Of a DNA stretch of 36,495 nt, positions 16,947 through 25,751 are shown in pieces. The notes under the pieces were generated by a model. The model did no database searches, was not told the origin of the DNA, and was given only the letters and a program-made list of their open reading frames with translations. A program made the translations under genes and the position numbers. Source of the stretch: Microcaldota archaeon (lineage in GTDB: Archaea > Micrarchaeota > Micrarchaeia > Anstonellales > Anstonellaceae); assembly GCA_018304295.1 (NCBI GenBank), contig JAGVWK010000003.1:1-36495 (forward strand), read 5' to 3'. The stretch's first letter is position 1. Each line of letters starts with the position of its first letter.

Positions 16947-17270
16947 CGCCGGGAATGGGATTTTCACCAACGGGCTGCAGCCAAATCTTCGGATGCGAAG
17001 AGGGGTTGAAGCCCTTAAGGGGAATTTCGGAAATGCTTATGTTCCCCTTATGGGGTTTGAACCCATACGGCCTTGCGACCACACGCTTTCTGGACATTTT
17101 TCCCTTTGTCTTCCGTTGACGTTTTCCGTCAACGCTTCGCACTTTTTGCCCGGAGGCAAAAAGGCGCATCTTTTTCGCCGAAGCGAAAAAGCTTGTTGAG
17201 CGCGTTCCCATCTGGAGCGCTCAAAAGGGTTGTTCCAGGCGTGCGCACTACCAGATTATGCGACCCCGGC
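16947..17270 (-). tRNA. tRNA-Ser(GGA) with two introns (17088-17232 at 37/38; 16961-17055 at T-loop 59/60)
   Basis: Acceptor GCCGGGG/TCCCGGC-G, D-arm GCATAATCTGGTAGTGC, anticodon arm CACGC-CTGGAA^A-GCGTG, variable arm GGTCGCAAGGCC, T-arm ATGGG-TTCAAA^T-CCCAT; BHB central helices CTGG:CCAG and TTCA:TGAA. Confidence 0.92.
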
Positions 17271-17293
17271 ACGCCGCCATTACGCATGACATG

Positions 17294-18253
17294 TTACCGT
17301 GTTGCCCATCCTTTTGGGTATGTTCCCCTTTGCATGCACACGCGCACGGGCCTGCCTGCAAGCCCTTGGCGCATCCCTGCGATTGCAGTGGCGTCTTCAA
17401 GGGAATCGCATATTGCGACCAATTCGCCTTTTTGGCTGAACGCCGCAAACTGTGTTCCCTTCTTTATCTTTTCGTCTAGGGAGCATATTCCTTTTATGCT
17501 CAGGGGTGCGCCTGCGCACACCGCCTCTATTGCAGAATCCTTTATGAACATTTTTGGGAGCGTTATGAGCTCCTCGGGGCTTTTTAGCAGGCTGCGCAAC
17601 GCAGCCTCTTCGTGGCGGTTCCAATGCAGCCATGCAGCGTCTGAAAGCCTCTGCAAATTGACCGCCATTTCCTCCTGTATCGTGCCGACTTCGCCGCGTC
17701 GAAGCTCAAGCATATTGGCTCCGCCACATTTTTTTCCCACGTCGGAACAAAGGGTTCGTATGTATGTCCCTGCCTCGCATCCTACGCTAAAAAGCACGTC
17801 GGTACCTTTTATTTGGTGCACATCAATATAATAAATGTTTCTCTTGCGCGCAACCTTCCTCACGGCAGAAAGCTTTGGGGGCGTCTGCGTTATTTCACCC
17901 ACAAATGATGCGAGCAGGCTCTTTATATACTCTTCGCCGTGAAGCTTTTTAAAGCGCATCAGGCACACGTAATCCTTCCTGCTGCCGGAAAGATAGTGCA
18001 ACATAGGGGTTGCGCGGTTTATTCCCACCACAAGCACTCCGGAAACCTGCGGGTCAAGCGTCCCTGCATGGCCGCTTTTTTGCGCGTGCAGCAACCTCTT
18101 GACAATTGCGCTTACCTCGTGCGAGGTTGGGCCCTGCGGCTTGTCTATTATCACGATGCTGCATGCGAGCATTTGCTCCATTGTGCGCTTTGAAGGGAAA
18201 GTGCCGTATTTCTCATCCGTTTCGCAGTCCGCCAGCTTTAGCACGCCCGCCAC
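17294..18253 (-). CDS. cbf5: tRNA/rRNA pseudouridine synthase Cbf5/TruB (H/ACA catalytic subunit)
   Basis: CETDEKYGTFPSKRTMEQMLACSIVIIDKPQGPTSHEV, GHAGTLDPQVSGVLVVGINRAT; likely GTG start directly after the eL14 stop. Confidence 0.94.
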   Translation of the reverse strand: MAGVLKLADCETDEKYGTFPSKRTMEQMLACSIVIIDKPQGPTSHEVSAIVKRLLHAQKSGHAGTLDPQVSGVLVVGINRATPMLHYLSGSRKDYVCLMRFKKLHGEEYIKSLLASFVGEITQTPPKLSAVRKVARKRNIYYIDVHQIKGTDVLFSVGCEAGTYIRTLCSDVGKKCGGANMLELRRGEVGTIQEEMAVNLQRLSDAAWLHWNRHEEAALRSLLKSPEELITLPKMFIKDSAIEAVCAGAPLSIKGICSLDEKIKKGTQFAAFSQKGELVAICDSLEDATAIAGMRQGLAGRPVRVCMQRGTYPKGWATR

Positions 18254-18254
18254 C

Positions 18255-18440
18255 CTATACCGAAGCCACGTCGTTTGTGGGCTCAAGGTGGCGGACTGAT
18301 GAGCGCCTCTTTTTGTTGCCTATTGAGATTTCAGCAAAATTGCCCTCAAGCATTTTTGTCACTATTGCCTTCTTGCCTGCGTCGCGGCCCATTGTAACCA
18401 CGCAAATCCTTCCGGGTTTCATTGCAACCATCCAAATCAC
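18255..18440 (-). CDS. rpl14e: Ribosomal protein eL14
   Basis: MKPGRICVVTMGRDAGKKAIVTKMLEGNFAEISIGNKKRRSSVRHLEPT. Confidence 0.9.
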   Translation of the reverse strand: MIWMVAMKPGRICVVTMGRDAGKKAIVTKMLEGNFAEISIGNKKRRSSVRHLEPTNDVASV

Positions 18441-18994
18441 CTTTTGTTTTTCCCTTGCTTTTTTCCTTTTGCCGCGCCTTTTTCCATTGCAGCATCAATT
18501 ATTTTTTGCGCAACCTGCTGCGCGCTTAGACTTTCCACGTCAATCTGCAGGTCAAAATCATCGTGAGCTGTTATATCTATCCCGTAGACTTTCTTGTAGC
18601 GGGCAACATTGCCTTCATCGCGCTTTCTTATGTGCATAAGCGCTTCTTGCGTGCTTATTTTTTCCCTTGCAGCCAAGCGCTTTGCGCGCACGGCCTCAGC
18701 GGCATAAAGCCATACTCGCAAGTCCGCATTTTCCACAATCCATGGGCCAAGCCACGTTGTAATCACGCAATGGCCATCGTTTGCCTGCCTGCGAAGCTCT
18801 AAATCAAACTTCCTGTCTATTTCGCCGTCCTTGCTTTGGGCAGCCCTTTCCTGAAATTCCATGAGGGTTATGCCCTCTGCCTTTGCCAAATCCTTGAAAG
18901 TCGGGCTTACAAGGCGCATTCCAAGTTTCTCTGCAACGTATTCGCCTGCGGCGTTTTTGCCGCTTGCGCAAAAGCCAGAGATGCAGATTATCAT
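18437..18994 (-). CDS. cmk: Cytidylate kinase (archaeal type)
   Basis: MIICISGFCASGKNAAGEYVAEKLGMRLVS, genomic position between eL34 and eL14. Confidence 0.9.
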   Translation of the reverse strand: MIICISGFCASGKNAAGEYVAEKLGMRLVSPTFKDLAKAEGITLMEFQERAAQSKDGEIDRKFDLELRRQANDGHCVITTWLGPWIVENADLRVWLYAAEAVRAKRLAAREKISTQEALMHIRKRDEGNVARYKKVYGIDITAHDDFDLQIDVESLSAQQVAQKIIDAAMEKGAAKGKKQGKNKR

Positions 18995-19018
18995 TCGTTC
19001 ACGTATTTTGTTTTGGAG

Positions 19019-19342
19019 TTATTTTTGAAGCAGCGGCTTCACGTATGGCAGCAGGAGTATTTCAACCTCGGTTTGCTGCATTGAGCCGTCCTTTATCCTC
19101 TGCGAGAATATTATTGCCTTTTTTGCGCACAAATGGCACAGGTTGCCCCCGTATATGCGCGAGGGGTGGCGGCTGCTTTTTGCAAGCGACGGGAGCGAAT
19201 GCGTTGCGTGCAATTTTCCCTTGCACACTGCGCACGAATGCTTCTTTCCCTTAACGCGCCTCTTGTAAATGGTTGTTGTCCCCTGCGGGGTGCGCCTCTT
19301 CACCTTGCGCACTGAATTTGACCTGTTTTTTGGAGATGCCAT
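19019..19342 (-). CDS. rpl34e: Ribosomal protein eL34
   Basis: RSNSVRKVKRRTPQGTTTIYKRRVKGKKHSCAVCKGKLHA. Confidence 0.94.
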   Translation of the reverse strand: MASPKNRSNSVRKVKRRTPQGTTTIYKRRVKGKKHSCAVCKGKLHATHSLPSLAKSSRHPSRIYGGNLCHLCAKKAIIFSQRIKDGSMQQTEVEILLLPYVKPLLQK

Positions 19343-19416
19343 AAAAATACCTCTCTGTAAGGCGGAAGATTCCGGCTTAAAAAGCTGAATTTTATCTCAA
19401 TGAATGTTTAAAAGGC

Positions 19417-20337
19417 TTATTGCGCCGGCGGGTTTTGCTCTGGCGGGTTTTGCTCCGGGGGCTTTCCTTTCCCAAAAGCAAGCGAAGGCAATTTCACGTT
19501 CGCCTTTTTCAGCGCGCCCCTAAAGATGGAAATCAGTATGCTGAAGACAAAAGAGGCGAGGATGAAAAAGCCGGTTGCGCCAACAAGCCTTTGTATGTTA
19601 AGAATCGGCAGCGCAAATGGCAAATCAACAAAGTAGAAAGTGCCATTATTTACCGTTGCGCTTGCTGCATCAACTTGCTCGCTCACTTTTGCGTGCAGGG
19701 AAACGGCTTGCCCAAGGGAGTATTCCTGCCTGTCTGCGTAGGGGGAAATTGAAACTGCCTTTGTGCCAAGCACCATTTCCAGTATCCCGTGCTGCTTTGA
19801 AACAAGGTAAACGTCAGACGGCTTGCCGCCCTGCACGTAGAGAGCTGTTGAGTTTTGCGCAACTGAGCCGTTGTTTATGAAAGCCTCTGCGGACACCACC
19901 CATGCGCCCTTTTGGGTGCTGTTGAGGATAAAGCAGCCGGAGTATATGAGATCGTTTGCAACTGCATCGCAGTGCGCAAGCAGCCCGTCGTCATATAGCG
20001 CAACCTTGAAGTCGTCAGAAGTGTAGGGCTCAATCGCCGTAAGGAGCATTATGAGAGGTATGAAAAGCCCGAGAGTGATGGGCAGCATGCGCATCTGAAG
20101 CGACATCATTTCGCTAAGCATGGGACCCTGTTTTTTCATTAGTTCGTCCATTTCCTTTGTGTCTTTGCGCTTTGAGGCCTCGCCGATTTTTTTGGAAATT
20201 GCGTTAAGCTCCTTGTTTATTTCCATGAGCCGCTCAGATTTGCCGAATTTTTTTTGCAGGAATGTGGAAAGCAAAACGTATGCGAGCGCCGCCAGCATGA
20301 GGAATATTGTAAATGAGTTCTGGTCAAAAATTTCCAT
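19417..20337 (-). CDS. DUF106 (EMC3/Oxa1-superfamily-like) membrane protein with large insert
   Basis: N-terminal TM, coiled coil KKFGKSERLMEINKELNAISKKIGEASKRKDTKEMDELMKKQGPMLSEMMSLQMRM, further TMs; locus between adk and eL34. Confidence 0.85.
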   Translation of the reverse strand: MEIFDQNSFTIFLMLAALAYVLLSTFLQKKFGKSERLMEINKELNAISKKIGEASKRKDTKEMDELMKKQGPMLSEMMSLQMRMLPITLGLFIPLIMLLTAIEPYTSDDFKVALYDDGLLAHCDAVANDLIYSGCFILNSTQKGAWVVSAEAFINNGSVAQNSTALYVQGGKPSDVYLVSKQHGILEMVLGTKAVSISPYADRQEYSLGQAVSLHAKVSEQVDAASATVNNGTFYFVDLPFALPILNIQRLVGATGFFILASFVFSILISIFRGALKKANVKLPSLAFGKGKPPEQNPPEQNPPAQ

Positions 20338-20352
20338 GTGTGCACCTGAAAA

Positions 20353-20912
20353 TCAAAGCAATGACGAGAGCCTTGCGCAAGCATCTGCAAGCGAGCCGTC
20401 GCGGTTGAGTATTATGCACGCGGGCGCGCCCGCGTGAATGCGGAGTAGGAAGCCAAAAACGCGCGGTTTATTGCCTCGTGCTCAAGCAGCCCCTCCACGT
20501 CAAGCTCGCGCACGCGCCCTGCCGCCTGCATGTCCTTGCGCCGCCGTTCCAGTATTTCGTCCGCAGGGGCGCTTATGAGCACAAGCACTTCAACGTCAAG
20601 CCCTGAGAGAAGCGAAAAGGGCAGCCCCGGAAGGTAGCCGCGCGGGGTGTTTATTGAGCAGTGCGTGTCAAGCAGTATGCCGCCCTTTTGCGCTGAAAGC
20701 TTTTTTGCCACAAGGGATTGCATGCGCCGTTGCTTTTTTGTGTCAAGCCTGCGTATTTCGTCCCGATGGGATATGCCGAACTCCTTCTGGGCTATTTCAA
20801 ACATCAAATCCCCATAGTTGAGGATTGCCCTGCCCTTTGTATCGGCGCTTTTGAGCACTGTTGATTTTCCGGCGCCCGGAACGCCCATTATTATTGCCAT
20901 TCCCATGTGCAC
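20353..20912 (-). pseudogene. adk: Adenylate kinase (archaeal AdkA-like) with an apparent frameshift near 20417-20440
   Basis: MGMAIIMGVPGAGKSTVL...LLEHEAINRAFLASYSAFT in frame to 20412; the expected C-terminus APACIILNRDGSLADACARLSSLL* continues in another frame to a TGA at 20353-20355. Confidence 0.8.
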
Positions 20913-20943
20913 ACCGTTTTGCTGATTTCTAATTTACGAACGC

Positions 20944-22431
20944 CTAATTCCCAAACAATTTTGAAAGCACGGGCATTGAGTCAAATGCGTTGCGCGCCTC
21001 CAAATCCTCGTAGAATTTGTGCAGTATGCCCACTGTGAGCAAAATTCCCGTGCCCGTGCCAAGCGCGCCGGTCATGTCCGCAAGCGCAGCCAGAAGCCCG
21101 ACAAATGCGCTGCCCAGTATTGTGATGGTGGGTATGTACCTTTCAAGTATGCGCTCTATTATGCGCGGGTCGCGCCTAAAGCCCGGTATCTGCAGCCCTG
21201 AATTGTCAAGCTGCGTTGCAACGTCGCGAGCGCTCATGTTTGCGGTTTCCACCCAGAATTTCCCAAAGAGAACGCAAAGCACCATCATGAATATTACGTA
21301 GGTTATCACGTGCACGTATTCAGGGATGCCAAAAAGCGGGGTTTTGGAGGTTGCAAGAAGGTTCATGTACGCGCCAAAATTGGAGTTTGCAGGGTGGTAT
21401 ATCGGGGAGATGAAATAGAGCAGCCCGTCATACATCCTGCCGCCGGAGGAAAAGCCCACCAGCTGCACAAGGTCAACCCCTCCAGAGCACACGCCTTCAG
21501 CCTCAAGCAAGTCGCCCCCTATGCACATGTGCTTTCCCTCAAGCGCAGGCGCCATGAAAGACAGGTTCAGCATGAGTGCGGAAGCTAATATAACTGGGAT
21601 GTTGGACACGTAGAGAAACTTTATCGGGAAGCGGCTTCCAAGGCCGCGCGCCCTTTCAAACGCCAAGGGTATTTCCACTTTTATGCCTTCCGCATATACC
21701 ACAACAAGGAACACGACGGCGGTGAAAAACAGGGGAAGAAGGACTATGAGCGCGCTTGGAAGCGCCTCCGCCCCTCCGCCAAGAAGCGCATCCACAACGC
21801 CGTTTTGGCCCGTGAGCAGGTTTATTGTGCCGCCCACAACCGAGAGGGAAACTCCTGCCGCAATGAAAAGTGAGATGCCGCTGCCTATTCCGTATTTTGA
21901 AACTATTTCATCTAGGTAAAGCAGTATGAGCGAGCCCAGCGCAATTTGCAGTATCACGATTGCCTGCATTGCGACAAGGCTGCCAAAAAACGGCGGTTCT
22001 AAAAGAAATCCTCCTGCATTGTTGTTTGCGCTGCTTGCGAGTATGTAAATTGCAGCCTCAACAAAGCACAATGCTATTGCAAGGAGCTTTTGCGCGCCCT
22101 GAAATGTGGCCTTTTCCTCGGGATTGCTCATGTCAACTTTTATTATTTTCGCGCCGGCAAAAAGCTGCAGGAAAATGCTTGCAAGCACTATTGGGCCTAT
22201 GCCGGTTGTGAGAAGCGAGCCCATCCTGCTTGCAGTTACCACCTGCAAAAAGTCAATGGAGGCAAAGCGCGCAGGGTTTACCCCGACTGCAGGGATATTG
22301 TACATTATGAAGAATGCAAGAAGCGCCACAAGCACCCAGATGAGCCGCTCCTGTATGCGCGGCTGGTATTGCGGGGCTTTTATTTCAGGGAGGAAACGAA
22401 GCGCGGGTTTTAGGAAATCAAGCGTGCCCAT
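20944..22431 (-). CDS. secY: Preprotein translocase SecY
   Basis: MGTLDFLKPALRFLPEIKAPQYQPRIQERLIWVLVAL, about 10 TM segments. Confidence 0.97.
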   Translation of the reverse strand: MGTLDFLKPALRFLPEIKAPQYQPRIQERLIWVLVALLAFFIMYNIPAVGVNPARFASIDFLQVVTASRMGSLLTTGIGPIVLASIFLQLFAGAKIIKVDMSNPEEKATFQGAQKLLAIALCFVEAAIYILASSANNNAGGFLLEPPFFGSLVAMQAIVILQIALGSLILLYLDEIVSKYGIGSGISLFIAAGVSLSVVGGTINLLTGQNGVVDALLGGGAEALPSALIVLLPLFFTAVVFLVVVYAEGIKVEIPLAFERARGLGSRFPIKFLYVSNIPVILASALMLNLSFMAPALEGKHMCIGGDLLEAEGVCSGGVDLVQLVGFSSGGRMYDGLLYFISPIYHPANSNFGAYMNLLATSKTPLFGIPEYVHVITYVIFMMVLCVLFGKFWVETANMSARDVATQLDNSGLQIPGFRRDPRIIERILERYIPTITILGSAFVGLLAALADMTGALGTGTGILLTVGILHKFYEDLEARNAFDSMPVLSKLFGN

Positions 22432-22524
22432 TTGGTTTCACCAACTATTGGCTTTTTAATAGGAAAAAGCCAGCCAATTACAGGCGGGAACTTTATAAAG
22501 CTAAGGATGGGTTGGAAAATGCGC

Positions 22525-22980
22525 TTACTGCGTTTTTTCCTTTTCCTGCAAAGCCTCTTGTGCAGGCGCGATGCTTTCCGCCTTGCCGCCCGCCTTTTCT
22601 ATTTTCTCCTTTGCCCCTGCCGCAAAGGAAATTGCGCGCACGTGAACTGCGTGGGAAAGCTTCCCGCTTCCAAGGACTTTTCCGGCAAACTCAAAAAAGA
22701 GTTTTCCGTCCTTTGATGCAAGCTTGCCTGCAAGCGCCTTTTGCTCAAGCTCAAAAACGTTTAGGCATTTGAGGTGCTTTGCATTGGGCATTGTAAAGCC
22801 GCCGCGTATGAGGAAATCAGGCTCCTTGCTTGTGATGTAGGTCATGCGGTGCTTGCCCATGCCCGCTCTTCCCCAGCCTCCCTTGTTGCCCTTGCCCCTG
22901 TTGTTTTTGGCATTTCCTTTTCCGTATGAGCCGCTGCCGAGGAACTTTCTCCTTCTTTTTTGTTTTCTTTTTTCAACCAT
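22525..22980 (-). CDS. rplO: Ribosomal protein uL15
   Basis: RKFLGSGSYGKGNAKNNRGKGNKGGWGRAGMGKHR. Confidence 0.95.
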   Translation of the reverse strand: MVEKRKQKRRRKFLGSGSYGKGNAKNNRGKGNKGGWGRAGMGKHRMTYITSKEPDFLIRGGFTMPNAKHLKCLNVFELEQKALAGKLASKDGKLFFEFAGKVLGSGKLSHAVHVRAISFAAGAKEKIEKAGGKAESIAPAQEALQEKEKTQ

Positions 22981-23004
22981 GATGGCACCTTTTATGCGTG
23001 CAGT

Positions 23005-23454
23005 TTATGCGCGCAGCATTGATTTGAGAAGCTTGTCCATGTCGGGCCGTTTTCCAAGAGCCCCCTTGGGGTACATGAATTTTGTCTCATCATACCCGCC
23101 CGCCGGAGGCGAGAGGAAAAATGGCTTTGAAATTCCAAGCCCTGCAATTTCCGACGGGTTTGCGTGCACTTTTGCAGCCAGAGCCTGCACTTGCGTTTCG
23201 CCCATTGCCTTGAGGCTGCCTTTTTCGCCCCTGCCGCGCTTGTAAAGCAATGCTGCGACTATTTCCATTGAAACTTCGCCGTATGCGACGTGTTCGCGCA
23301 CCACCTGCAACATCCCCATGTTTTGGGGAGTGTCTGCGACAAGGGTGCAGCTGTTCACTCTCGTGAGCTTAAGGCACTCCATTGTTTTGCGCACTTGCGG
23401 CGGGTTGGAAAACAGCCCGCGCACGCGGACCACTGCGATGCATTTCATAAGCAT
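23005..23454 (-). CDS. rpmD: Ribosomal protein uL30
   Basis: MKCIAVVRVRGLFSNPPQVRKTMECLKLTRVNSCTLVADTPQNMGMLQVVREHVAYGEV. Confidence 0.95.
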   Translation of the reverse strand: MLMKCIAVVRVRGLFSNPPQVRKTMECLKLTRVNSCTLVADTPQNMGMLQVVREHVAYGEVSMEIVAALLYKRGRGEKGSLKAMGETQVQALAAKVHANPSEIAGLGISKPFFLSPPAGGYDETKFMYPKGALGKRPDMDKLLKSMLRA

Positions 23455-23487
23455 AACCTCCAGTTATCATTGCATTATCATAGCCAT

Positions 23488-24231
23488 TTAAGCGCTGGCT
23501 TCTGCGGATGCGCCCTCTGCGACTGCTTCGCTTGCGGCTTCTGGCTTCATTGCCGTGCTTTTGAGCTTTGCGCTCCATGAGCCCTCAAAGCGCATTGTGT
23601 TAAGGCTGGAAAGCGCGCTTGCGACTGCCATTGCATTGTTGTATATTGTCTCCGTGTGGCCGCGTGAAAAGCTCCATACGTCCTTTACGCCTGCGAAAGT
23701 GAGCACTTTTTTCACTATTTTGTTTGCGGCGATGCCAAGGCCGCGCGGGGCTGGATTGAGCGTTACTTCCACTGAGCCTTTCTTGCCCACTACCCTTATC
23801 GGGATTGAGTGCGCCGTCTTGCAGCCGCATTCCCACGAGCCGCAGCCAAGGGGCACGCACACTATGTTCCTTTTCGCGTCCTTTACCGCGGATTCTATGG
23901 CGGGCTTTACTTCCTCGCTTTTTCCGCTGCCTATGCCAAAATGCCCGTTCTTGTCCCCGACAAGCACGATTGCGCGAAACTGCATTTTCCTGCCGCAGTC
24001 CGTCATGCGCTGCGTGCTTGAAACTTCAAGGGTCTCTTCCTGCAGGCCCGGAAGCAAAAAATCCGATATCTCGGACTCAAGTATTGTGCCGCCTGCGGAG
24101 TAAATTTCCTCTATTGAGAAAATCTGCTTGTTTTTTACCTTTACGCCAATTGAGCTTTTGGGCACCCATGCGGACAGCATCTCTTCCTTGCTGGGCCCAT
24201 CGTTGCGCCTTTGTCTTAGTCTACCTTGCAA
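23488..24231 (-). CDS. rpsE: Ribosomal protein uS5 (probable TTG start)
   Basis: RMTDCGRKMQFRAIVLVGDKNGHFGIGSGKSEEVKPAIESAVKDAKRN; TTG follows GGTGATAC right after uL18 stop. Confidence 0.94.
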   Translation of the reverse strand: MQGRLRQRRNDGPSKEEMLSAWVPKSSIGVKVKNKQIFSIEEIYSAGGTILESEISDFLLPGLQEETLEVSSTQRMTDCGRKMQFRAIVLVGDKNGHFGIGSGKSEEVKPAIESAVKDAKRNIVCVPLGCGSWECGCKTAHSIPIRVVGKKGSVEVTLNPAPRGLGIAANKIVKKVLTFAGVKDVWSFSRGHTETIYNNAMAVASALSSLNTMRFEGSWSAKLKSTAMKPEAASEAVAEGASAEASA

Positions 24232-24235
24232 AGTA

Positions 24236-24805
24236 TCACCATTTTGCTTCCAGTATTTTCTGCTTTGAGGCTGCAAACGCCTCCTCTATTTTCTTTGGGT
24301 CAAAATTTTCCCGCGCATATGCTGCAAACTGCGTGCCGCTTGAGGAGGCCGCGTATTTTGCAATGTGTGCGCCCGATATGCGGGATGCGTCAATCATTTT
24401 GCCGTCGTAATTTGCCTTCAGGCCCGCATCAAGGGCGCCTTGAAGGGCTGCGAACACTATTGCGCCCTTTGAAGGAGTTGCAATCCCCACGTCAAGCACA
24501 AAGCCGCTTATTTTCTTTGTTGCCGCAAGCTTGCCGGCAAAAAGGCCGGTAAGATATGCGCTCGGGGTGTTCCTTCTTGCGCCCCAGCCAAACTTGGAAA
24601 GCTGCTGGGATTTTGCACATGCAAGCACGCTGTCCCCTGTTGGGGAAAATGCAATGAATTGCACAAGCACCCCCCTGCGGGACTTGCGCACCACCATGCG
24701 GGGCAGGGTGCTTTTTACAAGCCCCAGCCTGCGGCTGTAGTTTGTAAGCCCAAGCCTTCTGCGCCTGAATGCCACTTTGTATGCCGGTCCTGTTGCTTTT
24801 GACAT
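24236..24805 (-). CDS. rplR: Ribosomal protein uL18
   Basis: AFRRRRLGLTNYSRRLGLVKSTLPRMVVRKSRRGVLVQFI. Confidence 0.95.
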   Translation of the reverse strand: MSKATGPAYKVAFRRRRLGLTNYSRRLGLVKSTLPRMVVRKSRRGVLVQFIAFSPTGDSVLACAKSQQLSKFGWGARRNTPSAYLTGLFAGKLAATKKISGFVLDVGIATPSKGAIVFAALQGALDAGLKANYDGKMIDASRISGAHIAKYAASSSGTQFAAYARENFDPKKIEEAFAASKQKILEAKW

Positions 24806-24876
24806 ATTTACACCATTCCTGTTTTACGCCAGTCATGTTTTACGCCAGTCGTGTTTACTTCCGTTTGCGCTGTTTA

Positions 24877-25377
24877 TCATGCGGTTTCGCTTTGCTTTGC
24901 AGCCTTGGTGTTTTGGGGTTTTTCATCCTCTATGTCCCCAAGCTTGTTTTCCTTTATGTATGCAAGCATGTTTGCAATGCCGCGGAATGCGCGACCCTTT
25001 ATCATAAGGTAGAGCTTGCGCGCATCTGCGCTGCCCACCCTTCCTTCATCCTTTAGCCTTGAAAGCACTGCGCGCAGCGAGCGCACGCGCACCATCCAGC
25101 TCTCTTTTGCATTTTCACGGCCGAACTTTGTGCCCCGGCGGCTTCCCATGCCGCGCCTGCGGCCTTTTTTCTTTTGCGCCGCGCGCTTGCGCGAGCGGCC
25201 CTTTCCCACGCCGGTTTTGGCAAGCACTATTATGGTGCCATCCTCTATAAGGCTGCGCGTGTCTTCGCGCGTGAGCGCGTCTTTTACTTTTGAAAGCTGT
25301 GCAGGGTCAAACTTTATGCGGCTCTCGCCCACTGAAAGAATGCCTGCTGCCATCCTTCTTATTGTTTTTACTCCCAT
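24877..25377 (-). CDS. rpl19e: Ribosomal protein eL19
   Basis: RRMAAGILSVGESRIKFDP ... GKGRSRKRAAQKKKGRRRGMGSRRGTK. Confidence 0.95.
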   Translation of the reverse strand: MGVKTIRRMAAGILSVGESRIKFDPAQLSKVKDALTREDTRSLIEDGTIIVLAKTGVGKGRSRKRAAQKKKGRRRGMGSRRGTKFGRENAKESWMVRVRSLRAVLSRLKDEGRVGSADARKLYLMIKGRAFRGIANMLAYIKENKLGDIEDEKPQNTKAAKQSETA

Positions 25378-25388
25378 AAGATCACTTT

Positions 25389-25736
25389 TTACTTGTTAAG
25401 CACGTGAAGCGACAATTCAGCCGCTTTTTTTACTATGAGCGCACGCTTTTTTACGCCCACGCCCGAAGCCATGCGCACCAGCACGTTCTTTGCGCCCTCA
25501 AGCTGCGATGCGTTGTGCACGAGAATCTCGGGCAGCCCCAAGGGGTGCAGATGCCGCGTGGCTTTTGCATTGCGGTGCCCGATTGAGGGGGAGGCTCCCA
25601 TGTATTTTAGCTTGAGGCGTTTCTTGTTGTCAATGCCACGGCACGTGCGCCAAGAGCGGCCAATCCTTTCGCGGGACTTGCGACCGTAATTTGGCCTTAG
25701 GAACTTCGGGTGCTTTTTCTTTTTTATTTCTGCCAT
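25389..25736 (-). CDS. rpl32e: Ribosomal protein eL32
   Basis: KFLRPNYGRKSRERIGRSWRTCRGIDNKKRLKLKYMGASPSIGH. Confidence 0.95.
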   Translation of the reverse strand: MAEIKKKKHPKFLRPNYGRKSRERIGRSWRTCRGIDNKKRLKLKYMGASPSIGHRNAKATRHLHPLGLPEILVHNASQLEGAKNVLVRMASGVGVKKRALIVKKAAELSLHVLNK

Positions 25737-25751
25737 GATATCGCCAACCAG

